From the NCBI GenBank assembly GCA_027324025.1, contig DAHVYW010000044.1, positions 1-14,640 of the forward strand: a stretch of DNA of 14,640 nucleotides, read 5' to 3'. This stretch comes from JAJZQD01 sp021847735. GTDB taxonomy: Bacteria; Bacillota; Thermincolia; Thermincolales; UBA2595. A program made the translations under genes and the position numbers. The notes under the pieces are model-generated. The model was not told where the DNA came from, did no database searches, and was given only the letters and a program-made list of their open reading frames with translations. Numbering within the stretch: the first letter of the stretch is position 1; the number at the start of each line of letters is the position of its first letter. Positions 5,733-13,745 of the stretch are shown here, in pieces.

Positions 5733-6908
5733 ATGGCGAAAGAGCATTTGAAATTACAGATTCCCATAGGTGTGCGTGATTTGCTGCCCGATGAGGCGCT
5801 TCGGAAAAGAAGCCTGGAAAACACCTTCGATAAGACCTTCCGGGTTTGGGGCTATAATGAGGTGGTCACCCCGACTTTTGAATATTACGATGCCTTATCC
5901 ATTGGCCGAGGGGCTGAGGAAGATGCCCGGCTTTATAAATTCGTTGACCGCCAGGGGCATATTCTAACTTTGCGGCCTGACATGACTACCCCGATTGTGC
6001 GGCTGGTCTGTTCCAAGATGCGAGACGTACAGATGCCCCTAAGGATTTTCTATATGGCGAATGTATTTAGTTTTGAAGATCCTCAGGCCGGACGTCAAAG
6101 GGAGTTTTATCAGTCCGGTATAGAGTTGATAGGTGACGGCAGCCCGTTTGCAGACGCCGAAGTTATTGCCATTTCCGTGGAAATTCTGAAGGCCTCCGGC
6201 TTGCAGAACTTTAAGGTCAGTATCGGTCATGTAGATATATTATACGGTATGATGGAAGAACTGGGACTTCCGGAAGCCCAAAAGGGGCGGATTAAAAACG
6301 CCGTAAGCAACAAAAACTATGTTGGGCTGCAGGAACTGCTGGAAGAGTTTAATATTCCAGCACTGGATAAAGAGAGGTTTATGCAGATAATTACCACTCA
6401 TGGGGACAATAATACCGTTCTCGAGGCCAGGAAACTGGCCAGTAATGACAAAACTCTCAAGGCCCTTGATATTTTGCGTGATGTATACAGCGCCCTCGAG
6501 GCTTACGAGATAACACAATTTGTTGAGATAGACCTAGGCGTGCTGCGCGGTCTGGATTATTACACCGGGGTGGTATTTGAAGGATACTCGGCCTATATCG
6601 GGTACCCCATTCTTGGGGGGGGCAGGTATAATAACCTGATGGGACAGTTTGGGTTTGAATGCCCGGCCACCGGATTTGCCCTTGGCATGGAACGACTCCT
6701 TCTTTCCCTTGAAAAGGAAGGGAATGAAAACGGTTTTGGTACCGACCCTGATTACCTGATTGTATACGGAGCCACCCAGGCTTCCGAAGCGTTTAAAAAG
6801 GCCCGTGAACTAAGGAATGCAGGCAAAATAGTTGTTACCCACCAAGCAGACAATGGAAATAAAGAGATATATGGTGGGCCGGGGACAACCGTTATCACTA
6901 TGAGATAA
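5733..6908 (+). CDS. hisZ: ATP phosphoribosyltransferase regulatory subunit HisZ
   Basis: A 391-residue paralogue of histidyl-tRNA synthetase that has lost aminoacylation and instead pairs with short HisG, supplying stability and histidine feedback control at the first pathway step. Motif 2 appears as LRPDMTTPIVRLV (Arg81), the histidine-pocket motif as RGLDYYTG (residues 272-279), and motif 3-like GGGRYNNL from residue 295. The tRNA-binding domain found in real HisRS is missing, as expected at this length. Start ATG has AAGAAGGA before it. It has its own promoter and a terminator after it, so it may be transcribed apart from hisG-hisIE. Oddity: a run of eight G at 6615-6622 codes for the glycines of GGGRY and could be slippery. 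Assignment as HisZ over HisS rests on length and the neighbouring short hisG. Confidence 0.93.
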   Translation: MAKEHLKLQIPIGVRDLLPDEALRKRSLENTFDKTFRVWGYNEVVTPTFEYYDALSIGRGAEEDARLYKFVDRQGHILTLRPDMTTPIVRLVCSKMRDVQMPLRIFYMANVFSFEDPQAGRQREFYQSGIELIGDGSPFADAEVIAISVEILKASGLQNFKVSIGHVDILYGMMEELGLPEAQKGRIKNAVSNKNYVGLQELLEEFNIPALDKERFMQIITTHGDNNTVLEARKLASNDKTLKALDILRDVYSALEAYEITQFVEIDLGVLRGLDYYTGVVFEGYSAYIGYPILGGGRYNNLMGQFGFECPATGFALGMERLLLSLEKEGNENGFGTDPDYLIVYGATQASEAFKKARELRNAGKIVVTHQADNGNKEIYGGPGTTVITMR

Positions 6909-6930
6909 CGGGTCGCCTGAACGTGCGGGG

Positions 6931-6955
6931 GTTTGCGCCGGCAAATAGTTTTTTT
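6931..6955 (+). terminator. Weak intrinsic terminator after hisZ
   Basis: TTTGC (6932-6936), loop GCCG, GCAAA (6941-6945), followed by TAG and seven T. The stem is short but the T-run is strong. Confidence 0.5.
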
Positions 6956-6975
6956 CCGTGGTTCACTAGCGAAGA

Positions 6976-7020
6976 AACGGGTCAGGTCTCTGCAAGTTAC
7001 CGCAGATAACCTGACCCGTT
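6976..7020. repeat. Perfect 12-bp inverted repeat between hisZ and hisG
   Basis: AACGGGTCAGGT (6976-6987) pairs perfectly with ACCTGACCCGTT (7009-7020). Inside it CTGC pairs with GCAG around AAGTTACC. No T-run follows. It lies 39 bases upstream of the hisG -35 box. Role unknown: terminator aid, transcript end stabiliser or protein site. Confidence 0.6.
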
Positions 7021-7058
7021 ATGCTGTAACTTTAACCTGGGTTTTTCAGCTTGATTCA

Positions 7059-7087
7059 TTGACATAAGCATACACCGGTGATATAAT
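7059..7087 (+). promoter_or_regulatory. Perfect-consensus sigma-A promoter of the hisG-hisIE operon
   Basis: TTGACA (7059-7064), exactly 17 bases, TATAAT (7082-7087). Both hexamers are full consensus. Such a strong promoter is expected to need repression. Transcription should start near 7094, leaving a leader of about 35 bases. Confidence 0.85.
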
Positions 7088-7101
7088 TTATCATGTTAGC
7101 A

Positions 7102-7117
7102 ATTTAACGTACTAAAG
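7102..7117. promoter_or_regulatory. Candidate repressor operator of hisG
   Basis: ATTTAACGTACTAAAG; its reverse complement CTTTAGTACGTTAAAT matches the hisZ palindrome at 12 of 16 positions (CTTTA, T, GTTAAA). It starts 15 bases after the -10 box and runs into the hisG ribosome site (AAAGGGGTG, 7114-7122), so a bound repressor would also mask the transcript start region. Confidence 0.45.
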
Positions 7118-7128
7118 GGGTGCTGGTA

Positions 7129-7779
7129 ATGAGAAATTATTTAGTGATGGCTATCCCAAAAGGGACATTATATAAACCGACTCTTTCATTGTTGAAACAA
7201 GCCGGTTTTAATTGTGATGAAATGGAGAAGGATACCCGTAAACTGCTATTTACCGATAATGTCCAAATGGTCCAGTATATTGTCTGCCGCCCCACGGATG
7301 TCCCGACTTTTGTGGAATACGGGGCTGCCGATCTTGGTTTTGTAGGCAAAGACACAATTGTGGAACAAAAGAAAGACGTGTTTGAGTTACTGGATTTAAA
7401 ATACGGCCTTTGCCGTTTTGTTGTTGCCATACCGGAGGCGGTGGCCAAAGAGAAAGATTGGGAACAGATAAACCATGCCAGGGTTGCTACCAAGTTTCCG
7501 AGAGTGGCTGAGCAATTCTTTACGGGCAGGGGCAAACAGATGGAGATTATTAAACTTCACGGCAACATAGAACTTGCCGCCTTAGTAGGTTTATCCGACC
7601 TTATCGTAGACATTGTTTCCACCGGCAGGACTCTAAGGGAAAACAAGCTTGTTGAGGTAGCCCAGATATTTAATTCCACGACGAGGTTAATCGCCAACAG
7701 AGTCAGCCACCGGATGCTCAGTGAGCGCATCAACCCTGTTATAGAGAAAATGAGAGAGATTGTAGGTAACGGAAATTAA
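7129..7779 (+). CDS. hisG: ATP phosphoribosyltransferase, short form, catalytic subunit HisG
   Basis: Catalyses the first step of histidine synthesis: ATP plus PRPP gives phosphoribosyl-ATP. The protein is 216 residues, the short HisG form that lacks the C-terminal ACT-like histidine-binding domain and needs HisZ, which is encoded just upstream. Family motifs seen: IPKGTLYKPTLSLL at the N-terminus, GAADLGFVGKDTI, VATKFPRVAEQFF, and the PRPP loop DLIVDIVSTGRTLRENKL near residues 157-174. A GTG at 7120 is in frame, but the AAAGGGGTG ribosome site covers it and is spaced correctly for the ATG at 7129, so that start is preferred. First gene of the tight operon; 17 bases before hisD. Confidence 0.95.
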   Translation: MRNYLVMAIPKGTLYKPTLSLLKQAGFNCDEMEKDTRKLLFTDNVQMVQYIVCRPTDVPTFVEYGAADLGFVGKDTIVEQKKDVFELLDLKYGLCRFVVAIPEAVAKEKDWEQINHARVATKFPRVAEQFFTGRGKQMEIIKLHGNIELAALVGLSDLIVDIVSTGRTLRENKLVEVAQIFNSTTRLIANRVSHRMLSERINPVIEKMREIVGNGN

Positions 7780-7796
7780 CTTGGGGGTACTAAAGA

Positions 7797-9080
7797 ATGA
7801 TAAGATTACTGGAATCAAGCGACAGTTCAATTGACGGGATTATCAACAAGGTGTATTCCGACCAGGCGGTTTATGAGGAACGGGTCAGGGAAATACTACA
7901 AAGAGTAAAGGAAGATGGGGACGATGCCCTCATAGAATATACGGCCAGATTTGACAAGGCTGACCTTACCCCTGCGACCCTAGGTGTTACCAGAAGCGAA
8001 ATTGAAGCAGCATATAAGGAAGTTGACAGTGGATTTATTAAAGCCATTCAAAAAGCACGCGACAATATAGCCCTTTTTCACAAGAAACAACTACATAATT
8101 CATGGATGGAAACGAGTGATGACGGAACAATTCTCGGACAGGTAATAAGGCCCCTGGAACGGGTGGGGATATATGTACCCGGCGGGACCGCCAGTTATCC
8201 CTCGTCAGTATTAATGAATGCAGTGCCGGCTCAGGTGGCCGGTGTAAAAGAAATAGTAATGGTGGCCCCGCCCCGGGCCGATGGAAGGCTTGAGGCTTCC
8301 ACACTGGTGGCGGCGGCCGAAGCGGGGGTTACGGAAATATACAAGCTTGGGGGAGCCCAGGCCGTTGCTGCTCTGGCTTATGGGACAGATACCGTAAAGC
8401 GGGTGGATTTAATTACCGGGCCGGGCAACATTTATGTGACCTTGGCTAAAAAAATGGTATACGGGGTTGTCAATATTGACATGCTAGCCGGGCCCAGCGA
8501 GATTTTGGTAATCGCGGACGCCTTAGCCAACCCGGTTTATGTTGCCGCCGACTTGTTGTCCCAGGCAGAGCATGATGTCCTGGCATCGGCGATTTTACTG
8601 ACACCGTCCCGGAAACTGGCTGAAGAAGTGCAGCAGGAAGTTTCCAGGCAGGTGGGTTACCTGTCCAGGAAGAGAATCATGACAGCCTCCCTCAGGGATT
8701 ACAGCGCTATTATTGTTACCAGGGATTTGGATGAGGCCATTGAATTGGCCAACAGGTACGCACCTGAGCACCTGGAACTGGCGTTGGAAGCGCCCTTTGA
8801 AATTCTGGGGAAAATCAGGAATGCGGGCGCCATCTTTATGGGTCATTTTACCCCTGAACCTGTCGGCGACTATATCGCCGGGCCTAACCATGTACTGCCC
8901 ACCGGCGGCACGGCGAGGTTTTATTCACCCTTAAACGCAGACACCTTTATGAAGAAATCCAGTATCATTTCATATTCCACGGCTAGACTTGAAGAGCACG
9001 CTGATGACATCATCAAACTTGCCGAAACCGAAGGCCTGGATGCCCATGCCAACGCAGTCCGGGTAAGACTTAAAAAGTGA
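7797..9080 (+). CDS. hisD: Histidinol dehydrogenase HisD
   Basis: Catalyses the last two steps, oxidising L-histidinol through histidinal to L-histidine with two NAD+. It is a zinc enzyme and a homodimer. At 427 residues it has the normal length. Seen: VGIYVPGGTASYPSSVLM, the signature ITGPGNIYVTLAKKMVYG, MLAGPSEILVIAD, zinc ligands Gln and His in SQAEHD, the catalytic Glu-His in YAPEHLEL, the zinc Asp in GDYIAGPNHVLPTGGTARF, and the C-terminal zinc His in GLDAHANAVRVRL. All key residues are present, so the gene should be functional. Its stop TGA overlaps the ribosome site of hisC. Confidence 0.96.
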   Translation: MIRLLESSDSSIDGIINKVYSDQAVYEERVREILQRVKEDGDDALIEYTARFDKADLTPATLGVTRSEIEAAYKEVDSGFIKAIQKARDNIALFHKKQLHNSWMETSDDGTILGQVIRPLERVGIYVPGGTASYPSSVLMNAVPAQVAGVKEIVMVAPPRADGRLEASTLVAAAEAGVTEIYKLGGAQAVAALAYGTDTVKRVDLITGPGNIYVTLAKKMVYGVVNIDMLAGPSEILVIADALANPVYVAADLLSQAEHDVLASAILLTPSRKLAEEVQQEVSRQVGYLSRKRIMTASLRDYSAIIVTRDLDEAIELANRYAPEHLELALEAPFEILGKIRNAGAIFMGHFTPEPVGDYIAGPNHVLPTGGTARFYSPLNADTFMKKSSIISYSTARLEEHADDIIKLAETEGLDAHANAVRVRLKK

Positions 9081-9091
9081 GGTCGAAAAAC

Positions 9092-10159
9092 ATGCAAATT
9101 CGTGATTTGGTAAGAGAAGATATTAGGGACCTGGTACCTTACGAACCCCACCCGTTTTCCAATGTGATAAAGCTTGATGCCAACGAAAACCCCCAGCCCT
9201 TCCCGCCTGACGTTATCCGCGACTTGTATTCCCGCCTGAGCGGAGACGTTTTTACGAGATATCCCGACCCGCTTGGTTTGGAGTTGAAGGCAAAGCTTGC
9301 CGATATAACCCTGACAGGGCCGGAAAATATTGTCCTGGGCAATGGTTCCGATGAACTTATCCAGCTTATTCTGCAAACCTTTGGGGGGCCGGGAAAGCGT
9401 GTCGTGATTCCTGTGCCAACTTTTTCGATGTACCGGATTCACGGGGAAATTACCGGCACTCAACCGGTTGAAGTCTCCAGGGATGAAGAATTCGGGCTGG
9501 TTGTGGACGATCTGTTGGTTCAGATGAAACACCCTGCCACTAGGGTGACCTTTATAGCATCTCCCAACAATCCTACGGGTAACTGTGCTCCTGTCGAACA
9601 GGTCCGCAGGTTGACGGAAGAGGTTGAATCTTTAGTGGTCATAGACGAGGCGTACGTGGATTTTGGGGGGGAGACCTGCCTGCCTCTTCTCCGGGAATAT
9701 CCTAACCTGATAATTCTCCGGACTTTTTCCAAAGTCGGGCTGGCCGGCTTACGGGTAGGTTACCTGGTGGCCGACAGGGACGTAACCCTGGAACTGGCCA
9801 AGGTGAAGCAGCCTTATAATGTAAATACGGTTTCCCAAATGGCCGCCCAAACGGTTTTAGACTACTGGAGTCTCTTCCGGGAGCAAATTGCAGATATTAA
9901 GGCTGAAAGGGAAAGACTGGAAACAGGTCTGGCGAAACTTCCGGGCGTCCGGGTGTTTCCCTCTAAGGCGAATTTCATATTGTTTAAGGTGCCGGTTCCG
10001 GCCGGCGAAATCCACCAAAAGCTGCTGGATCGGGGGATTTTAATCAGGAAGAATCTGGGCAGCACTCACGGGTTACAGGAGTGCCTAAGGGTTACAGTGG
10101 GGACAAAGCAGGAAAACGACCTGTTCCTAGAGAAGATGAACGAAGGTTTAAAACCATAG
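9092..10159 (+). CDS. hisC: Histidinol-phosphate aminotransferase HisC
   Basis: A PLP enzyme that swaps an amino group from glutamate onto imidazole acetol phosphate to form histidinol phosphate. Fold type I aminotransferase of 355 residues. Seen: LDANENPQPFPPDV near residue 27, GNGSDELIQLILQTF, ASPNNPTGN, VVIDEAYVDFGG (Asp for the PLP nitrogen), the PLP lysine in TFSKVGLAGLRVGYL (Lys214), and the C-terminal CLRVTVGTKQEND with the substrate arginine. The frame is also open from a GTG at 9077 inside the hisD stop, but GTGAGG at 9077-9082 serves as ribosome site for the ATG at 9092, which I chose. Gap to hisD is 11 bases. Confidence 0.94.
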   Translation: MQIRDLVREDIRDLVPYEPHPFSNVIKLDANENPQPFPPDVIRDLYSRLSGDVFTRYPDPLGLELKAKLADITLTGPENIVLGNGSDELIQLILQTFGGPGKRVVIPVPTFSMYRIHGEITGTQPVEVSRDEEFGLVVDDLLVQMKHPATRVTFIASPNNPTGNCAPVEQVRRLTEEVESLVVIDEAYVDFGGETCLPLLREYPNLIILRTFSKVGLAGLRVGYLVADRDVTLELAKVKQPYNVNTVSQMAAQTVLDYWSLFREQIADIKAERERLETGLAKLPGVRVFPSKANFILFKVPVPAGEIHQKLLDRGILIRKNLGSTHGLQECLRVTVGTKQENDLFLEKMNEGLKP

Positions 10160-10177
10160 AAGAACGGAGTGATCAAA

Positions 10178-10771
10178 ATGACTAGGGCCAGAAAAAGTAA
10201 AATTGCCAGGACTACGACAGAAACAGATATCAATGTTAAATTAAACCTTGACGGCAAAGGGAGTTATATTTTGGAGACCGATGTTCCTTTCCTCGACCAT
10301 ATGCTGGCGTTGTGGTCCAAACACGGTATGTTTGACCTGGATGTTTCGGCCCAGGGTGATACTGGTATCGATGACCACCACACCGTGGAGGACATCGGAA
10401 TCTGCCTCGGGCAGGCTATTTCCCAAGCCTTGGGTGATAAGGCCGGAATCAGGAGATATGGGACCGCTTTTGCTCCCATGGATGAGGCCCTGGCTATGGT
10501 TGTAGTGGATATCAGCGGGAGGGCTTATTTATCCTTTGATGTGCCGATGCCGTCACAGAAGGTTGGGGATTTTGATACTGAGCTGGTAGAAGAATTCGTT
10601 CGGGCAGTGGCCAACCACGCCGGTATCACCCTGCATGTCAAACTGTTACAGGGGAAAAACACCCACCACGTAATAGAAGCAGTTTTCAAGGGCTTTGGCC
10701 GGGCAATTAAGGAAGCTGTCACTGTTGACGAGCGCATCGAGGGCATCTTGTCCACCAAAGGCCAGTTATAG
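10178..10771 (+). CDS. hisB: Imidazoleglycerol-phosphate dehydratase HisB
   Basis: Dehydrates imidazole glycerol phosphate to imidazole acetol phosphate; a 24-mer manganese enzyme. The 197-residue protein is the single-function type without the N-terminal histidinol phosphatase of enteric HisB, so the phosphatase must be supplied from outside this window. Seen: FLDHMLALWSKHGMFDL, the metal-binding DDHHTVEDIGICLGQA, DISGRAYLSFD, and HHVIEAVFKGFGRAIKEAV near the C-terminus. GTG at 10169 is in frame, but GGAGTG sits at the right distance before the ATG at 10178. The gap to hisC is 18 bases. Confidence 0.95.
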   Translation: MTRARKSKIARTTTETDINVKLNLDGKGSYILETDVPFLDHMLALWSKHGMFDLDVSAQGDTGIDDHHTVEDIGICLGQAISQALGDKAGIRRYGTAFAPMDEALAMVVVDISGRAYLSFDVPMPSQKVGDFDTELVEEFVRAVANHAGITLHVKLLQGKNTHHVIEAVFKGFGRAIKEAVTVDERIEGILSTKGQL

Positions 10772-10795
10772 GAAAAACACCACGGAGGAAATATA

Positions 10796-11398
10796 ATGAT
10801 TGCCATCATTGATTACGGTATGGGTAATTTGCGCAGTGTTCAGAAGGGTTTCGAAAAGGTCGGTTTTTCTGCCCGGGTGACAGCTGACCCTGATGTGGTA
10901 AGGAAAGCGGAAAAGGTTGTATTACCGGGGGTTGGTGCCTTTGGGGATGCCATGGTCAATCTGCGGGAAGCAGGTATGGTAGCTGCTATCGGGGAGACGG
11001 TTAAGGCCGGTAAACCTTTCCTGGGCATCTGTCTTGGGCTCCAGCTTATGTTTGAAACCAGTGAAGAAGGAGGCATTTTCAAAGGCCTGGGGATTTTTCC
11101 GGGGCAGGTAAAACTGCTGCCACCAGGGCTGAAGGTGCCCCATATGGGATGGAACCAGATAGAGATTCAGAAACCGGACCCGATTCTCAAAGGGGTTCCG
11201 GACGGTTCCATGTTCTACTTCGTACACTCGTATTATGCCGCCCCCGCTGACCCTGGGGTCATAACTACCCTTACCAAATACGGGATAAAATTTATGTCCA
11301 TTGCCAGTTTGGGCAACATATTCGGTATCCAGTTTCACCCGGAAAAAAGCAGCACTTTGGGGCTAAACATTCTTAAGAACTTTGGGGAGTTGAAATAA
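10796..11398 (+). CDS. hisH: Imidazole glycerol phosphate synthase, glutaminase subunit HisH
   Basis: Class I glutamine amidotransferase that hydrolyses glutamine and passes ammonia through HisF to PRFAR. At 200 residues it has normal length. The triad is present: Cys79 in FLGICLGLQLMFE, and His181 with Glu183 in FGIQFHPEKSS. The N-terminus IAIIDYGMGNLRSV and VLPGVGAFGDAM (oxyanion strand) are typical. Ribosome site GGAGGA seven bases before the ATG. Its stop TAA shares one base with the hisA ATG (TAATG), so the two are translationally coupled. Confidence 0.95.
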   Translation: MIAIIDYGMGNLRSVQKGFEKVGFSARVTADPDVVRKAEKVVLPGVGAFGDAMVNLREAGMVAAIGETVKAGKPFLGICLGLQLMFETSEEGGIFKGLGIFPGQVKLLPPGLKVPHMGWNQIEIQKPDPILKGVPDGSMFYFVHSYYAAPADPGVITTLTKYGIKFMSIASLGNIFGIQFHPEKSSTLGLNILKNFGELK

Positions 11399-12126
11399 TG
11401 CTTGTCATACCTGCCATAGATTTACGTAATGGAAAATGTGTAAGGCTTGTGGAAGGCAAACTTGAAAATGAGACCATTTATTCCGATAACCCTGCTGAAA
11501 TGGCTCGAAAATGGGAAGGCTTTGGTGCCGGGTTTCTGCACCTGGTGGACCTGGATGGGGCCTTTGCGGGGCAGCCCCGGAATGCCGAAGCAGTTGCCGC
11601 GATACTAAAGGCGGTTTCAATACCGGCGGAACTGGGCGGTGGGATAAGAGACATAGAGACTATCTCCGCTTACCTGGATATGGGTATAAACAGAGTTATC
11701 CTGGGAACGGTCGCCATTTCCAACCCTAAATTAGTGGAAGAGGCCTGCCGGCAATTCGGATCTGAGCGAATAGTGCTTGGAGTTGACGCCAAAGACGGCA
11801 TGGCAGCAATTCACGGGTGGGATTCAACGGTCACCAGGACCGCTGTCAGCCTGGCCTGTGAGATGAAGGAACTGGGGATTGAACGGATTATTTACACAGA
11901 CATTAAGAGAGATGGCACTCTAAAGGGGCCAAACATAGAGAGTACCAAAGAAATCGCCGCCAAAACCGGGCTGGCCGTGATTGCTTCGGGAGGCATTTCC
12001 AGTCTCGACGATATCCGTGCCGTAAAGGAACTTGAGCCTTTTGGAGTAGATTCGGTAATTACAGGCAAGGCGCTTTATGACGGACGCCTCGATTTGGCAG
12101 ACGCGCTGCGGATTTGCGAGGAATAG
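11398..12126 (+). CDS. hisA: ProFAR isomerase HisA
   Basis: Converts ProFAR to PRFAR by an Amadori rearrangement. A TIM-barrel of 242 residues. The catalytic Asp8 lies in VIPAIDLRNGKCVRL, the second catalytic Asp in VLGVDAKDGMAAIHGW, and phosphate-binding glycines in AELGGGIRD, VIASGGISSLDDI and SVITGKALYDGRL. GWDSTV after the second Asp marks HisA rather than HisF. Eleven bases separate it from hisF. Confidence 0.95.
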   Translation: MLVIPAIDLRNGKCVRLVEGKLENETIYSDNPAEMARKWEGFGAGFLHLVDLDGAFAGQPRNAEAVAAILKAVSIPAELGGGIRDIETISAYLDMGINRVILGTVAISNPKLVEEACRQFGSERIVLGVDAKDGMAAIHGWDSTVTRTAVSLACEMKELGIERIIYTDIKRDGTLKGPNIESTKEIAAKTGLAVIASGGISSLDDIRAVKELEPFGVDSVITGKALYDGRLDLADALRICEE

Positions 12127-12137
12127 GAGAGGTAAGT

Positions 12138-12896
12138 ATGCTGGCAAAACGTATTATTCCCTGTCTCGATGTAACCGGCGGCCGGGTAGTCAAGGGAACA
12201 AATTTCGTTGACTTGAGGGATGCCGGGGACCCGGTCGAATTGGCGGCTTTTTACGATTCCGAGGGGGCCGACGAACTGGTATTTCTTGATATAACTGCTT
12301 CCTCTGACGGTAGGGCTACCATGCTTGATGTGGTCCACAGGACCGCTGAGGAGGTTTTTATCCCATTCACTGTTGGCGGTGGGATTAGAACGATAGAAGA
12401 TATCAGGGTGATGCTGGCGGCAGGTGCCGACAAAGTTTCAGTGAACACCGCGGCCGTTCAGAACCCCGGCTTGATATCTGAAGGCGCCCGCAAGTTTGGT
12501 TCCCAGTGCATTGTCCTGGCTGTAGACGCCAAGAGGACAGCCCAGCCGGGGACTTGGGAGGTATATATTCACGGGGGCAGGACTCCTACAGGGATTGATG
12601 CCATGGAGTGGATTAAGAGAGCCGAACAGCTTGGGGCCGGAGAAATTCTTCTGACAAGTATGGATGGTGACGGGACAAAGGACGGTTACGACATCGAACT
12701 AACGAGAAATGTTTCCGAACTGGTCAACATACCTGTAATAGCATCCGGTGGGGTAGGCAACCTTGAACATATCAGGGAGGGTTTGGATGAAGGCCGGGCC
12801 GATGCTGCCCTGGCGGCTTCTATCTTCCATTTCGGTGAATACTCCATCCGGGAAACGAAGCAGTACCTGAGAGAAAAAGGGGTGGTGGTCAGATAA
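12138..12896 (+). CDS. hisF: Imidazole glycerol phosphate synthase, cyclase subunit HisF
   Basis: Uses ammonia from HisH to turn PRFAR into imidazole glycerol phosphate and AICAR, the latter returning to purine synthesis. TIM-barrel of 252 residues. Catalytic Asp11 is in RIIPCLDVTGGRVVKG; the second is in IVLAVDAKR. VNTAAVQNP, TVGGGIRTIED and IASGGVGNLEHI are family hallmarks. The ATG at 12138 has GGAGAGG before it and makes the N-terminus match the family; upstream in-frame codons overlap hisA and are not used. Its TAA overlaps the hisIE ATG by one base. Confidence 0.95.
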   Translation: MLAKRIIPCLDVTGGRVVKGTNFVDLRDAGDPVELAAFYDSEGADELVFLDITASSDGRATMLDVVHRTAEEVFIPFTVGGGIRTIEDIRVMLAAGADKVSVNTAAVQNPGLISEGARKFGSQCIVLAVDAKRTAQPGTWEVYIHGGRTPTGIDAMEWIKRAEQLGAGEILLTSMDGDGTKDGYDIELTRNVSELVNIPVIASGGVGNLEHIREGLDEGRADAALAASIFHFGEYSIRETKQYLREKGVVVR

Positions 12897-13519
12897 TGGC
12901 TTTTGAAGTAAACAGCCTGAAGTTTAATTCCCACGGGCTAATTCCGGCAATAATCCAGGATGTCGATTCCAACGAGGTCCTGATGATGGCATATATGAAT
13001 GAAGAGGCCTTCCAAAAAACCGTGGCTAGCGGCCAAACCTGGTTTTGGAGCCGGAGCCGCCAGCAGTTATGGCATAAGGGTGCCACTTCAGGGCATTACC
13101 AGGATGTACGGGAAATTAGCTATGACTGTGATGCCGACTGCCTGCTGGTCAAGGTGGTGCAGACAGGGGCGGCGTGCCACACTGGGGAAAGGACCTGCTT
13201 CCACAATCCTGTTGTCACCGGGGATAAGACGGCGGCCCCGGCGAATATTCTTAATGAGATTTATGATATAGTAATAAAGCGTAAAACAGAAATGCCTGAA
13301 GGTTCATATACCACCTACCTGTTTGCCAAAGGCCTGGATAAAATCCTGAAAAAAGTGGGCGAGGAAGCGGCAGAGGTTATCATCGGGGCTAAAAACAGAA
13401 ACCGGGATGAAGTGGTCTATGAGGTAGGGGATCTGTTGTACCACCTGATGGTTCTGCTGGCCGAACAGGATATCCACCCCCGGGAGGTATATGCGGAATT
13501 GGAAAAGAGGAAAAAATAA
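12896..13519 (+). CDS. hisI: Bifunctional PR-AMP cyclohydrolase / PR-ATP pyrophosphatase HisIE
   Basis: Catalyses steps two and three. In gene order the protein (207 residues) has the HisI cyclohydrolase (about 1-112) and then the HisE pyrophosphatase (about 117-207). HisI shows MMAYMNEEAFQKT, WFWSRSRQQLWHKG, the metal site DCDADCLL and the zinc cysteine in GAACHTGERTCF. HisE shows a MazG-like helix set: KKVGEEAAEVIIGAK and EVVYEVGDLLYHLMVLL with the magnesium-binding E..E..D pattern. The fusion is common in bacteria. Last gene of the operon; six bases after its stop the terminator begins. Confidence 0.95.
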   Translation: MAFEVNSLKFNSHGLIPAIIQDVDSNEVLMMAYMNEEAFQKTVASGQTWFWSRSRQQLWHKGATSGHYQDVREISYDCDADCLLVKVVQTGAACHTGERTCFHNPVVTGDKTAAPANILNEIYDIVIKRKTEMPEGSYTTYLFAKGLDKILKKVGEEAAEVIIGAKNRNRDEVVYEVGDLLYHLMVLLAEQDIHPREVYAELEKRKK

Positions 13520-13524
13520 TTAAG

Positions 13525-13594
13525 AAGGCAGAGGCAGGTGTATTCCTTCGAGCGGCAACGACGCCCGCCGGAACACACCTGCCTCTGCCTTTTT
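13525..13594 (+). terminator. Strong intrinsic terminator of the his operon, built from a repeat
   Basis: GGCAGAGGCAGGTGT (13527-13541) pairs perfectly with ACACCTGCCTCTGCC (13575-13589), then TTTTT. The large apex loop also holds a TTCC/GGAA pairing. The segment 13533-13571 recurs, with few changes, at 14547-14586. Confidence 0.9.
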
Positions 13595-13655
13595 GGGCTG
13601 GAAGAGAGCAAGGTCATTTGAACGATTCATGCTGCGGGGGTTTGGAAAAGTAAAA

Positions 13656-13745
13656 ATGATAAGATTATTTGAAGGATTTTTGTTGCCTGGGCACGAATTG
13701 GGTGTTATACGATTTCTGCTAGAAGGGGAGAAAACAGGGATATGA
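13656..13745 (+). CDS. Possible 29-residue leader ORF coupled to the next gene
   Basis: ATG at 13656 opens 29 codons (MIRLFEGFLLPGHELGVIRF, then ten more residues) ending in TGA that overlaps the next gene's start as ATGA. A GGAAAAG stretch lies a few bases before its ATG. The four-base overlap is typical of translational coupling, but the ORF is short and no homologue is known to me. Confidence 0.3.
   Translation: MIRLFEGFLLPGHELGVIRFLLEGEKTGI

Noticed and set aside
6615..6622. Run of eight G in hisZ as a phase-variable switch
   Set aside because: It encodes required glycines of the GGGRY motif, the frame is intact, and biosynthetic genes are unlikely phase-variation targets. Only noted as a possible sequencing-error spot.
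6909..7128. Histidine T-box leader before hisG
   Set aside because: No T-box consensus (AGGGTGGNACCGCG) and no room for specifier loop: the promoter at 7059-7087 leaves a leader of only about 35 bases.
7120..7128. GTG at 7120 as the hisG start
   Set aside because: The ribosome site AAAGGGGTG overlaps this codon and is correctly spaced for the ATG at 7129; the family N-terminus also fits the later start.
8921..9532. 203-codon minus-strand frame opposite hisD and hisC
   Set aside because: It lies wholly antisense to two well-conserved enzymes across their junction; a by-product of their codon use.
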